A DNA stretch of 35,817 nucleotides from Nocardia neocaledoniensis. Lineage in GTDB: Bacteria > Actinomycetota > Actinomycetes > Mycobacteriales > Mycobacteriaceae. Positions within the stretch are counted from its first letter, which is position 1, and every line of letters starts with the position of its first letter. Below, piece after piece: positions 22,853 through 30,657 of this stretch. The DNA is taken from positions 1 through 35,817 of the forward strand of contig NZ_JARWOJ010000429.1 in the NCBI RefSeq assembly GCF_029868625.1, read 5' to 3'. Both the position numbers and the translations under genes were made by a program. The notes below the pieces were generated by a model, which searched no databases, had not been told where the DNA came from, and saw nothing but the letters and a program-made list of their open reading frames with translations.

Positions 22853-23455
22853 TCATTCCGGGGAAAGCCCCAGTTCGCACAACCCGCCGCCGGGCGTCAA
22901 CGCCCAGCCCATCCGCAGGTCGTGCGGCTCCTCCGGCAGCCGCTCGACCAGTTCGCTGTCCCGGACCACCGCGATCAGGCGCGCGCCGGGGTCGGCCGCG
23001 TCGAGCGTGCGGTCGTAGTACCCGGCGCCGCGCCCCAGCCGCACCCCACGTAGGTCCACCGCCAGCGCGGGAACCAGGATCGTCGCGGCCTCGGCCACCG
23101 TCGCGGGCGGCAGGGTCGGTGCGGTCGGTTCGAGCAGGCCGAAGCGGGCCTTGCGCAGGGAGTCCGGTCCCTCGTAGCGTGCCCAGCTCAGCGGTCCCGG
23201 CTCGCCGGTCACCGGCAGCAACACCGTGGCGTCGCCCTCACGCAGGACGTCGAGCATGCGCAGGTCGCCGGGCTCACGCCGGATCGGGACGTAGGCGCAC
23301 ACCACGATGTCGGGCCCGGCCAGCGTGGCGATCCGCGCGGCCAGCGCCGCCGCCTCCGCGGCGTGCTCGGCTGCCCCGAGCTGGGCACGTTCGGCCAGGA
23401 TCTGATCGCGCCACGCATATTTGGTGCGCTCACCGGGCATCTCCACAGCGACCAC
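22853..23455 (-). CDS. 5-formyltetrahydrofolate cyclo-ligase family protein
   Basis: 200 aa. ATP-dependent conversion of 5-formyl-THF to 5,10-methenyl-THF is the family reaction, in folate salvage. Visible motifs are WRDQILAER at the N terminus, ILVPALAVDLRGVRLGRGAGYYDRTL (substrate and ATP site) and the DLRMGWALTP end. Position matches Rv0992c. GTG 23455 is the longest start; GTG 23446, behind AGGGTGG, and ATG 23440 are alternatives. It is divergent from galU. Confidence 0.9.
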   Translation of the reverse strand: MVAVEMPGERTKYAWRDQILAERAQLGAAEHAAEAAALAARIATLAGPDIVVCAYVPIRREPGDLRMLDVLREGDATVLLPVTGEPGPLSWARYEGPDSLRKARFGLLEPTAPTLPPATVAEAATILVPALAVDLRGVRLGRGAGYYDRTLDAADPGARLIAVVRDSELVERLPEEPHDLRMGWALTPGGGLCELGLSPE

Positions 23456-23517
23456 CCTAAGCTCTTGCCGACGCCGGATCGTCGCGCCAAGGCGATCGGA
23501 CGCCCACGCAGAATGGA

Positions 23518-23523
23518 TAGGGT
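23518..23523 (+). promoter_or_regulatory. candidate -10 element for leaderless galU transcript
   Basis: TAGGGT (TANNNT type) ends 6 nt before the galU ATG, and there is no Shine-Dalgarno in between. This spacing is typical of leaderless actinobacterial mRNAs, where transcription starts at the ATG. Confidence 0.45.
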
Positions 23524-23529
23524 ATACGC

Positions 23530-24456
23530 ATGACAGACAAGACTTCCGGTTTCCGCACTGCGGTGGTCCCCGCGGCCGGACTCGGAACCCGGTTTCTGCC
23601 TGCCACCAAGACGGTGCCCAAGGAATTGCTGCCGGTGGTCGACACCCCCGGCATCGAACTGGTCGCCGCCGAGGCCGCCGAATCCGGCGCCGACCGGCTG
23701 GTGATCGTCACCTCGCCGGGCAAGGACGGCGTGGTCGCGCACTTCGTCGAAGATCTGGTGCTGGAGAGCACGCTGGCCGAGCGCGGCAAGTTCGCACTGC
23801 TCGAGAAGGTCCGCAAGGCCCCGGCCCTGCTCGATGTGACCTCGGTCGTGCAGGAGGAGCCGCTTGGTCTCGGCCACGCGATCGCCCAAGCCGAGTCGGC
23901 CCTCGACGACGACGAGGACGCCATCGCGGTGCTGCTGCCCGACGACCTGGTGCTGCCGTGCGGCGTGCTGGAGACGATGAGCCGGGTGCGCCGCGAGCGC
24001 GGCGGCTCGGTGCTGTGCGCCATCGACGTACCGAAGTCGCAGGTCAGCGCGTACGGCGTCTTCGATGTGGAAGACCTCACCGAGGGCGCCGAGGCCGACG
24101 TGCTGCGCGTGCGTGGCATGGTCGAGAAGCCCGCACTGGCCGACGCCCCGTCGACGCTGGCCGCCGCTGGCCGCTACCTGCTCGACCGCGTGATCTTCGA
24201 CGCACTGCGCCGGATCGAGCCGGGCGCGGGCGGGGAACTGCAGATCACCGACGCGATCGCCCTGCTGATCGCCGAGGGACACCCGGTCCATGTGGTCGTG
24301 CACCGTGGGTCGCGCCATGATTTGGGCAACCCGGGCGGCTATCTTCGAGCTGCCGTGGATTTCGCCCTCGAGCGGGAGGAATACGGTCCGCAACTGCGTG
24401 AGTGGCTGAATTTCCGGCTGAGTCCGGAATGGGACCCCCAGGCCCCGAACGCGTAG
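23530..24456 (+). CDS. galU: UTP-glucose-1-phosphate uridylyltransferase (GalU)
   Basis: 308 aa. Makes UDP-glucose from UTP and glucose-1-phosphate for envelope polysaccharides and trehalose synthesis. The nucleotide-binding signature AVVPAAGLGTRFLPATKTVPKELLPVVD is at the N terminus. VQEEPLGLGHAI, VLLPDDLVL and GGELQITDAI are further GalU motifs. Family length is normal. It is followed by the gephyrin-like gene after 46 nt, as in Rv0993-Rv0994. Confidence 0.96.
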   Translation: MTDKTSGFRTAVVPAAGLGTRFLPATKTVPKELLPVVDTPGIELVAAEAAESGADRLVIVTSPGKDGVVAHFVEDLVLESTLAERGKFALLEKVRKAPALLDVTSVVQEEPLGLGHAIAQAESALDDDEDAIAVLLPDDLVLPCGVLETMSRVRRERGGSVLCAIDVPKSQVSAYGVFDVEDLTEGAEADVLRVRGMVEKPALADAPSTLAAAGRYLLDRVIFDALRRIEPGAGGELQITDAIALLIAEGHPVHVVVHRGSRHDLGNPGGYLRAAVDFALEREEYGPQLREWLNFRLSPEWDPQAPNA

Positions 24457-24502
24457 CGACAAGAACAACAGGCAGGCAGACGCCGATAGACACAGGAGCT
24501 CG

Positions 24503-25762
24503 ATGCGCTCGGTTGAGGATCAGCTGATCAAGGTCACCGCGGCCGCGGTCGCGCCAAGGCCGGTCCGGGTCGCGATATCCGAGGCCCAGGGTTTGCTGTG
24601 CGCGGAGGACGTCGTCACCGAACGACCGCTGCCCGGCTTCGATCAGGCCGCCATCGACGGCTACGCGGTGCGCAGCGTCGACGTCGCCGCCGCGGGCACC
24701 GACGTGCGCGACGAGGAGGGCGAGCTCATCGACCTCACCTTGCCGGTGGTCGGCGAGGTGGTCGCCGGTTCGCGCCAGCCCATCCGGTTGCAGCCGCGCC
24801 AGACGGTGCGCGTCGACACCGGCGCGCCGCTGCCGACCCTGGCCGACGCGGTGCTGCCGCTGGACTTCACCGATGGCGGCCGCGCCAGGATCAAGGTCTT
24901 CGAGCCGGTCCGTTCGGGCGATTACGTCCGCCGGATCGGCGACGACGTGCAGCCCGGTGACGTGGCGGTTCGCGCGGGCACCATCATCGGCGCCGCCCAG
25001 GTGGGTCTGCTCGCCGCGGTCGGGCAGGACAAGGTGCTCGTTCATCCGCGGCCGCGACTGTCGGTGATCTCCATCGGCGGCGAGCTGATCGATATCGATC
25101 GCACGCCGGGGCCTGGCCAGGTCTACGACGTGAACTCCTACGCGCTGGCCGCGGCCGCGCGCGACGCGGGCGCCGACGTGAATCGCGTCGGCATCGTCAG
25201 CGCCGATCCGCGCAGGCTGCGCGATGTGGTCGAAGGGCAGCTGGTGCGCTCGGAGGTCGTGGTGATCGCCGGCGCGGTCGGCGGCTGGGCCTCGGAGCAG
25301 GTGCGCGAGGCGCTGGACGGGCTCGGCGAGCTCGAGGTCGACCGGGTGGCGATGCATCCCGGCTCGGTGCAGGGCTTCGGGCGGCTCGGTCGCGACGAGG
25401 TGCCCACCTTCCTGCTGCCGTCGAATCCGGTGAGCGCGCTGGTGGTCTTCGAGGTGATGGTGCGTCCGCTGATCCGGATCGCGCTGGGCCGCAGGCAGCC
25501 GATGCGTCGAATCGTCAACGCCCGCACCATCACTCCGATCACCTCGATGCCCGGCCGTAAGGGCTACCTGCGCGCGCAGCTGCTGCGCGACGAGGCCACC
25601 GGTGACTACCTGGTGCAGCCGCTGGGCAACGGCAACGGCGGGTCCTCGCATCTGCTGGCCACGCTGGCCGAGGCGAACAGCCTGATCGTCGTGGAGCCCG
25701 ACGACACCGAGTTCCGCACCGGCGACGAGGTTCGGGTGGCGTTCCTGGCGCAGCGCGGCTGA
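24503..25762 (+). CDS. MoeA/gephyrin-like protein, probable division protein Glp
   Basis: 419 aa with all MoeA domains: the N-terminal PGFDQAAIDGYAVRS motif, TGAPLP, a central MogA-like domain and a C-terminal barrel. It is the Rv0994 (moeA1) orthologue by synteny. Key active-site motifs are altered. ISTGDEL is ISIGGEL (189-195; Asp replaced by Gly). The SGGxSxGD motif reads AGAVGG (256-261). LPGNP is LPSNP (305-309). In Corynebacterium the gene at this locus encodes Glp, which binds FtsZ and the membrane protein GlpR, whose likely homologue is two genes downstream. A role in cell division is therefore more likely than molybdenum insertion. CAGGAG precedes the ATG. Confidence 0.85.
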   Translation: MRSVEDQLIKVTAAAVAPRPVRVAISEAQGLLCAEDVVTERPLPGFDQAAIDGYAVRSVDVAAAGTDVRDEEGELIDLTLPVVGEVVAGSRQPIRLQPRQTVRVDTGAPLPTLADAVLPLDFTDGGRARIKVFEPVRSGDYVRRIGDDVQPGDVAVRAGTIIGAAQVGLLAAVGQDKVLVHPRPRLSVISIGGELIDIDRTPGPGQVYDVNSYALAAAARDAGADVNRVGIVSADPRRLRDVVEGQLVRSEVVVIAGAVGGWASEQVREALDGLGELEVDRVAMHPGSVQGFGRLGRDEVPTFLLPSNPVSALVVFEVMVRPLIRIALGRRQPMRRIVNARTITPITSMPGRKGYLRAQLLRDEATGDYLVQPLGNGNGGSSHLLATLAEANSLIVVEPDDTEFRTGDEVRVAFLAQRG

Positions 25763-25774
25763 AACGTGGAGTCG

Positions 25775-26425
25775 ATGAACGTATTCCGGTCGGGTCAGCA
25801 CCCCGGCTGGCCCGCACGGCTCGGCCCGGTGAACGTGGCGGCCGGGCAGGTGACTCTGCGCCCGGTGCGCTTTCGCGACGCCGCGGCCTGGAGCCGCATC
25901 CGGCTGCGCGACCGCGACCATCTGGAGCGCTGGGAGCCGACCGGGCGCGGCAGCTGGGAGGCGCGCAACCACGCGTCGAACTGGCCCTCGCTGTGGACGA
26001 GCCTGAAGGCCGAGGCCCGCCGCGGCGCGATGATCCCGTTGGTCATCGAGGTCGACGGGCAGTTCAGCGGCCAGCTGACCATCGGCAACATCGTGCGCGG
26101 TGCGCTGCGCTCGGCCTGGATCGGGTACTGGGTGGCCAAGGACCTCGGCGGACAGGGTGTGGCGACCGCCGCGCTCGCGCTCGGCCTCGACCACTGCTTC
26201 GGACCGGTCGGTTTGCACCGGGTGGAGGCGACGGTGCGGCCGGAGAACCTCGCCAGCCAGGCGGTGCTGCGCAATGTCGGGTTCCGCGAGGAGGGCATGC
26301 TGCGCCGCTACCTCGATGTGGACGGCGAATGGCGCGATCACCTGCTGGTGGGCTTGACGGTCGAGGAAGTGTTGAGCACCGTCGTAGACCGCCTGGTCAG
26401 AGAGGGTAGAGCGGCGCTGCCGTGA
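25775..26425 (+). CDS. rimJ: GNAT acetyltransferase, RimJ-like
   Basis: 216 aa. A GNAT fold of the RimJ/RimL group: VTLRPVRFRDAAAWSRIRLRD, the acetyl-CoA-binding region GYWVAKDLGGQGVATAALALGLDHCF, and VEATVRPENLASQAVLRNVGFREEGMLRRYL. RimJ acetylates the N terminus of ribosomal protein S5 in E. coli; the true substrate here is unknown. ATG 25775, behind GGAG, matches the usual MNVF start; a GTG at 25766 would add three residues. It lies between the gephyrin-like gene and glpR, the conserved Rv0994-Rv0996 order. Confidence 0.9.
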   Translation: MNVFRSGQHPGWPARLGPVNVAAGQVTLRPVRFRDAAAWSRIRLRDRDHLERWEPTGRGSWEARNHASNWPSLWTSLKAEARRGAMIPLVIEVDGQFSGQLTIGNIVRGALRSAWIGYWVAKDLGGQGVATAALALGLDHCFGPVGLHRVEATVRPENLASQAVLRNVGFREEGMLRRYLDVDGEWRDHLLVGLTVEEVLSTVVDRLVREGRAALP

Positions 26426-26456
26426 AATTTCTGTTACTCATGTGGCAGGTGTGCAC

Positions 26457-26485
26457 GGCGCGCCTGCCGCGCGGGCAGGCGCGCC
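26457..26485. terminator. GC-rich hairpin after rimJ
   Basis: Perfect 12-bp stem (GGCGCGCCTGCC / GGCAGGCGCGCC, 5-nt loop) about 30 nt after the rimJ stop. There is no U-tract, so it may attenuate rather than stop transcription into the downstream gene. Confidence 0.5.
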
Positions 26486-26561
26486 CGAATTAACCTACGG
26501 ACGTCGGTAGTGCGTCCACAGATGGACAACACGCAGGCGGGGACGGGAGGTGAAGACCGCG

Positions 26562-27590
26562 ATGCCGAATTCGATCTTGTGGATCGGGCTTGTCGTGCTG
26601 TGGGTCTTCGTCCTGTTCCCCATCCTGGCGGACCGGCATCCCCGGATCCGCCGCACCACCGATGCCGCACTCGCCACGCGCGTGCTGCACCGTGGCGGGG
26701 CTGAACGACGAATTCGCATCGGGGCGGCGGGCGGTCACGACAGTGACCCCGACTACCGCCCCCGTGTGCTCACCAAGCGCCCCCACCGTACTGATTCGGA
26801 GGATCGGATGACGACATCGGCCGACGAGCCCGTCACCGAAGCTGACGACGAGTTGCTCACCCCCGCACCGGAACTCGAAGCCGCGTCCGAGGCGGACCGC
26901 GACGACGCCGAGGACCGCACCGAAGACCTCTCCGCGGCGGACGCTTCCGCCGCCGAGGCTGTCGAAGACACGGCAGCCGAGCCGGATTCGACCGGTGACG
27001 ACGACGAGTCCGCCGATCCCGCGGTGGCCGCCCGGATTCCCCCCGCCCCGCCGGCCCGGCTCGAAGACGTCCCCGCTCCCGACGGCGACGCCGAGGACGA
27101 CGAGGACTTCGTGCCGAGCCGGCGCGGTCGCGGCGGCTACGACCCCGAAGCCGACGCCATCGCCCGCGCCGCCCGCTACAGCTTCCGGCAGCGTGCCGTC
27201 CTCGGCCTCATCATCGCCACCATCCTGTTCGCCGCGTTCGGCCTGCTGCTGAACTCGATGTTCTGGTGGGCGTGCGGGCTGTCCACGGCGGTGCTCGTGG
27301 GCTACCTGGCCTACCTGCGCAAGCAGGTCCACGTGGAAGAGGAGATCCGCCGCAGGCGCGCGGCCCGCCTCACCCGCGGCAAGCGCCGCGAGGAAAGCGC
27401 CACGCCCGAAGCGGCCACCACCCGCCGCACGATGGACCGCGATACCGCGCGCGCCCTGCGCCGGCGCTCCAGCCTGCTCGACACCGACGACGAGGACCCG
27501 ATGTTCGAGCACCTGGAAACCTTCGATCCGGCCACCGCGCGCGCCCTCCGCACCCGGGTCGAGGACCTCGGTAGGGCAGTCGGCGAATAA
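26562..27590 (+). CDS. membrane protein, probable Glp receptor GlpR
   Basis: 342 aa. Helix 1 is at residues 4-22 (SILWIGLVVLWVFVLFPIL). A long, acidic, probably disordered region follows (about 85-190), rich in Asp/Glu/Ala and ending EDDEDFVPSRRGRGGYDPE. Two more helices (about 213-231 and 233-252) and a basic, then acidic, C-terminal tail complete it. The position matches Rv0996 and corynebacterial GlpR, the membrane receptor that tethers gephyrin-like Glp to the division and polar-growth machinery. GGGAGGTGA lies 8 nt before ATG 26562; a GTG at 26550 falls inside that site. The symbol glpR is withheld because it also names an unrelated glycerol repressor. Confidence 0.82.
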   Translation: MPNSILWIGLVVLWVFVLFPILADRHPRIRRTTDAALATRVLHRGGAERRIRIGAAGGHDSDPDYRPRVLTKRPHRTDSEDRMTTSADEPVTEADDELLTPAPELEAASEADRDDAEDRTEDLSAADASAAEAVEDTAAEPDSTGDDDESADPAVAARIPPAPPARLEDVPAPDGDAEDDEDFVPSRRGRGGYDPEADAIARAARYSFRQRAVLGLIIATILFAAFGLLLNSMFWWACGLSTAVLVGYLAYLRKQVHVEEEIRRRRAARLTRGKRREESATPEAATTRRTMDRDTARALRRRSSLLDTDDEDPMFEHLETFDPATARALRTRVEDLGRAVGE

Positions 27591-27688
27591 CTGGTCGAAC
27601 CACGCTAGAACAGCAGGTCAGAGTACCGATTCGGTATCCGGGCGCAACGCCTGATACAGTGTCACAGCGCGGTTCGCCAGAGCCGCAC

Positions 27689-27761
27689 GGGGCTATAGCG
27701 CAGTTGGTAGCGCGTCTCGTTCGCATCGAGAAGGTCAGGGGTTCGATTCCCCTTAGCTCCA
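27689..27761 (+). tRNA. tRNA-Ala (anticodon CGC)
   Basis: 73 nt with a full cloverleaf. The acceptor stem GGGGCTA/TAGCTCC contains the G3-U70 pair that defines alanine tRNAs. The D-stem is GCGC/GCGC, the anticodon stem TCTCG/CGAGA with loop TTCGCAT (anticodon CGC), the T-stem AGGGG/CCCCT with loop TTCGATT, and the discriminator is A. CCA is not encoded. Its 3' end is the probable left boundary and attachment target of the integrase-bearing region that follows. Confidence 0.97.
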
Positions 27762-27773
27762 CAACAAGTGCAG

Positions 27774-27822
27774 GTCAGGCCGGGTTCTGAGAAGTCATCG
27801 GAGCCCGGCCTGACTCGTTTTC
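27774..27822 (+). terminator. terminator after tRNA-Ala
   Basis: Perfect 11-bp stem (GTCAGGCCGGG / CCCGGCCTGAC) with a 19-nt loop, followed by TCGTTTTCC. Confidence 0.8.
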
Positions 27823-28349
27823 CCCATTAACTCCCCACAAATTGCCTGGCGTCCTCCGCGTGGGTGAATTCGGGCCGCTAGCCTGCTGGTATTCGCACCC
27901 ATCGCGTTCCCAGCATGGCCGCATCACTCCTCTGGGTCGGATCACAGTCGCCGTCAGTCTCCAGCGGGCTCGGTTGGATCGATTGATGAGTTGGATCCTG
28001 CATCTGGCGTTCACGCGCCGCGTCGGCCACCATAGGGACCTGCGCCGCAGTGCACTGGCCGCCAACGTGAGTTGTCGATCGGCGACGTCTCCGAGTTCTG
28101 CTATGAGCTGTCGGCGTGAACCGACGCCAAGTATTTCGGTGCACCTCTCGGCGACGGGCGAGGGTTCAGAACCGATGCCGGTCGTTGACGGTTGCGTGGA
28201 ACACTGGCTGGTTCTATCGGCGATCTGTGGCGTCACTCAGCGGTGAAAGCTGACGTCGCCTCGGACCTGAGGATTTCCGCATCGGCGAATTTGACGTCCT
28301 GATGTTTGTTGCGCATGGTGTTCTGCTGGCGTGGTGCACAATCTGGTGT
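27823..28349. other. gene-poor stretch at the island edge
   Basis: About 530 bp after the tRNA terminator. Open frames on both strands (for example 27842-28246 + and 27775-28236 -) have unnatural composition, rich in Arg/Ser/Thr, and no credible starts. No known domain is visible. GC content looks lower than upstream. It may hold the remains of an older insertion, but I cannot identify any gene. Confidence 0.45.
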
Positions 28350-28772
28350 ATGGCACGGTTTCTGCCCGAGGGGGAATCGCTTCTGGTCCGTACGGACTTC
28401 ACCGACGACACGGCCTGGGCCCAAACCCTCGCGGCAGTGATCGCGTCCTACGACGAGGACACAGAGACAGGGCTGACCCCCGTCGACGATGTGAACTTCA
28501 ATGGGCTGACCGCCACCGAACTGGCGGACCTCGTCGACGGCCAGACCTATGTGTTCCTCGCCGACACCACCACGATGACCGACCCTGAACACCCACTGCT
28601 GGCGGTCGATACTAGCGATGCGGATGCCCGAGGGGACTGCGACGGGGTCTTCCGAATCGCGCCGTTCGCGATGGCCGAGGTCGAGGTCAACTTCTTCCTC
28701 TCCAACATGGACTTCGAGGACTACGCCAACAGCGTCGACGACGACGGTGTATTCCGCGGCTTCGATCGGTGA
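28350..28772 (+). CDS. small acidic cytosolic protein, DUF6924-like
   Basis: 140 aa and very acidic. It begins MARFLPEGESLLVRTDFTDDTAWAQTLAAV, with later segments VFLADTTTMTDPEHPLLAVD and FRIAPFAMAEVEVNFFLSNMDFEDYANSV. The LVRTDFxDDxAW start and the NFxLSNMDFEDF-like end recall the DUF6924 family found widely in actinobacteria, of unknown function. No signal peptide or helix is present. The frame is open to 28302, but MARFLPEGES is the sensible start. No clear ribosome-binding site precedes it, so the message may be leaderless. Confidence 0.75.
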   Translation: MARFLPEGESLLVRTDFTDDTAWAQTLAAVIASYDEDTETGLTPVDDVNFNGLTATELADLVDGQTYVFLADTTTMTDPEHPLLAVDTSDADARGDCDGVFRIAPFAMAEVEVNFFLSNMDFEDYANSVDDDGVFRGFDR

Positions 28773-29090
28773 ACCTGACCGGCACTCGGGACCGACCACA
28801 GGGCCATCCCCTCACAGCAGCTATAGATGGACTCGCCCCTTGCAGTGCGACAAGTGGGCCGGTACCAGCTGCACGCACTTCAAGCGTTGCGGTAGCAGGC
28901 CGCCACCGGCAACAATCCAGGCACACGCCAACGATGCGGTCTTCTGCGCAGCGTCCCGGTGACGTCATATTTCACCGATCGGATCGGTCTGATCTCATGC
29001 TGGACGCCGACGGAATCCACCGATAAGTCGTGTCACTATTCGCTGGCATAACCACACTGGCACGTCCACTCATGACGCCCAAGGAGTTCG
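28773..29090. other. intergenic region, no gene recognised
   Basis: About 320 bp. No open frame has protein-like composition. A GATCGGATCGGTCTGATC block near 28977-28994 is partly symmetrical and may belong to the promoter of the HEPN gene. AAGGAG lies at 29080-29085, before the next start. Confidence 0.45.
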
Positions 29091-30485
29091 ATGAACGAGA
29101 TCGGTTCGCTTGCAGGGGCCTTTGTGTCCGTGTGCTTCGAGAGGCTGAGGGCAGAGGGTGCGATCCCCACGTCTACCTCCCATCGGCATCTTCAGGCCGG
29201 TCTCGACTTCGAAGAGCTGCCTCTGCGAGAGCTGCCGGAGTATGCACGGCTTGCAGAAGCGGTCCTCGCGGCGGCTCCGGACACCAACTGGCATGGTGAA
29301 TCGGAGTCGATGACCTCCTGGTTGCTGACCAGCTTCTTGGAGTTGTGCGTGCAGGAATGCTCCTACGCTGGTTCATATGACCCGCTCGGGCCAGAAGTCT
29401 CCGCCGCCATCGTGCAGCTGACGGATGTGCTGTCCGGACAGCCCTACGACATGGTGTTGGCGCGCCAGATCTCTCACCTGGTGCCGGCGTCGGGGAGTGA
29501 GATCGAGATCAACGGCGTTGTGATCGTGCCTGAGGGAAAGGGCTACCTGAACTATCGAATCCTGAAGGAGATCCCCGATGCCGACCATGCCTGGAAGCGG
29601 CATCTTACCCAGACGTTTCGGCCTCCACATGCCTTGTTGATGGTGCGCGAGCAGGTAACAGGCCTCGATTACTTCGGAGCAGGCGACCTCGAGCGCAAGT
29701 TGGATCGGTTTCAACTCGGTGTCAGTCTGTTGACCGGTGCCAATGTCCAAGGCATGTATCAGGTATTCGGAGCGAGTAGCCGGATATCCGCCCAGCCAGC
29801 TTCTCTCGAACTTCTAGCCCGGAACTCTCACGTCACGACGACGCGTCGAACCGCACGCCTCGATGGGAGCGAAGGTCCGGCGATCGCCGCGCTGACCGAT
29901 CTGGTGGCTGATGCCCGATCGAAGACCGTTGGCCCGGACACGTGGCTGAGTTCCTTCGGGGAGGCGCTCAAGAGGTTCGCCAACCTGGACGACACAACCG
30001 GATACGGTGAACAGATCGTGGATCTCGCTACCGCCTTGGAAGGGGTGGTTCTGGGCACGAACGAGGGTGAAGGTCTTACTCTTCGACTGTGTACCCGCGT
30101 CGCTGCCGTGTTGGCACACGATGATGATCCGGCCGCCGTTCTCTTCGAGGAGCTGAAGCAGCTATACAGCTTGCGATCGAGCATCGTCCACGGCGGTGAA
30201 GTCTCGGTGAGGTCACTCAACGGCAAACTCCGCGCGATGGAATGCGTACCGAGTCGGGACGAGGAGAAGAACACCCTGGTGCGGCTGGGGTACGCCGTCG
30301 ACCGGCTACGCGACATCGTTCGCCGGACAATTCTTGCCCGCATCTGTCTGGCACGGGGCGAGGAGCCCCCATGGCCGTTCGACGAAAAGGCAAGACTGGC
30401 GTCGTCAAGGTCGACTCGGTCCTGGCCGACGACACGATGCGTGCGGCCTGGCGCGCATATTGGCGTGACATGCTGGATTCGCTAG
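29091..30485 (+). CDS. HEPN-domain protein (Apea-like), candidate RNase or defence protein
   Basis: 464 aa as read. The N-terminal two thirds are unrecognised alpha/beta sequence. The C-terminal helical domain carries the HEPN motif R362-S-S-I-V-H367 (R-x4-H) in LKQLYSLRSSIVHGGEV, the arrangement seen in Apea-like HEPN proteins. HEPN domains with this motif are usually metal-independent RNases in toxins and anti-phage systems. AAGGAG precedes the ATG. Third-position GC is lower than in the flanking core genes, suggesting acquisition. After about residue 432 the sequence turns into Arg/Ser/Thr-rich noise, while the -1 frame continues as plausible protein, so the 3' end is probably frameshifted at an A4 run (30385-30388). 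Confidence 0.75.
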   Translation: MNEIGSLAGAFVSVCFERLRAEGAIPTSTSHRHLQAGLDFEELPLRELPEYARLAEAVLAAAPDTNWHGESESMTSWLLTSFLELCVQECSYAGSYDPLGPEVSAAIVQLTDVLSGQPYDMVLARQISHLVPASGSEIEINGVVIVPEGKGYLNYRILKEIPDADHAWKRHLTQTFRPPHALLMVREQVTGLDYFGAGDLERKLDRFQLGVSLLTGANVQGMYQVFGASSRISAQPASLELLARNSHVTTTRRTARLDGSEGPAIAALTDLVADARSKTVGPDTWLSSFGEALKRFANLDDTTGYGEQIVDLATALEGVVLGTNEGEGLTLRLCTRVAAVLAHDDDPAAVLFEELKQLYSLRSSIVHGGEVSVRSLNGKLRAMECVPSRDEEKNTLVRLGYAVDRLRDIVRRTILARICLARGEEPPWPFDEKARLASSRSTRSWPTTRCVRPGAHIGVTCWIR

Positions 30486-30550
30486 GCGCGGGTGCCGCGG
30501 CCCGGCGGGCCGCCCCACCGGTGTTTTCCCTGACCAGTGACGACCGCTGA
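30386..30550 (+). other. probable out-of-frame C terminus of the HEPN gene
   Basis: In the -1 frame relative to the HEPN gene, sequence from the A4 run reads KGKTGVVKVDSVLADDT, MRAAWRAYWRDMLDSLG and a short Ala/Arg tail, ending at TGA 30548-30550. Composition and codon use fit coding better than the annotated frame over the same bases. A single A added at 30385-30388 would join the two into a protein of about 486 aa. The alternative is a separate small gene from ATG 30371. Confidence 0.5.
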
Positions 30551-30657
30551 GCATCACATCGGCTCCTCTCAGACAGCCTGTAGGGGGCGAGACGCCGGCG
30601 CGCGCTTTGCTCGCCATTGCATAAATCCGGTGATCAGGAGTGGTGGGAGGGAGCCGA

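Noticed and set aside
27775..28246. Overlapping frames on both strands after tRNA-Ala (134 and 153 codons)
   Set aside because: No credible start sites, Arg/Ser/Thr-rich composition, and one frame runs through the tRNA terminator.
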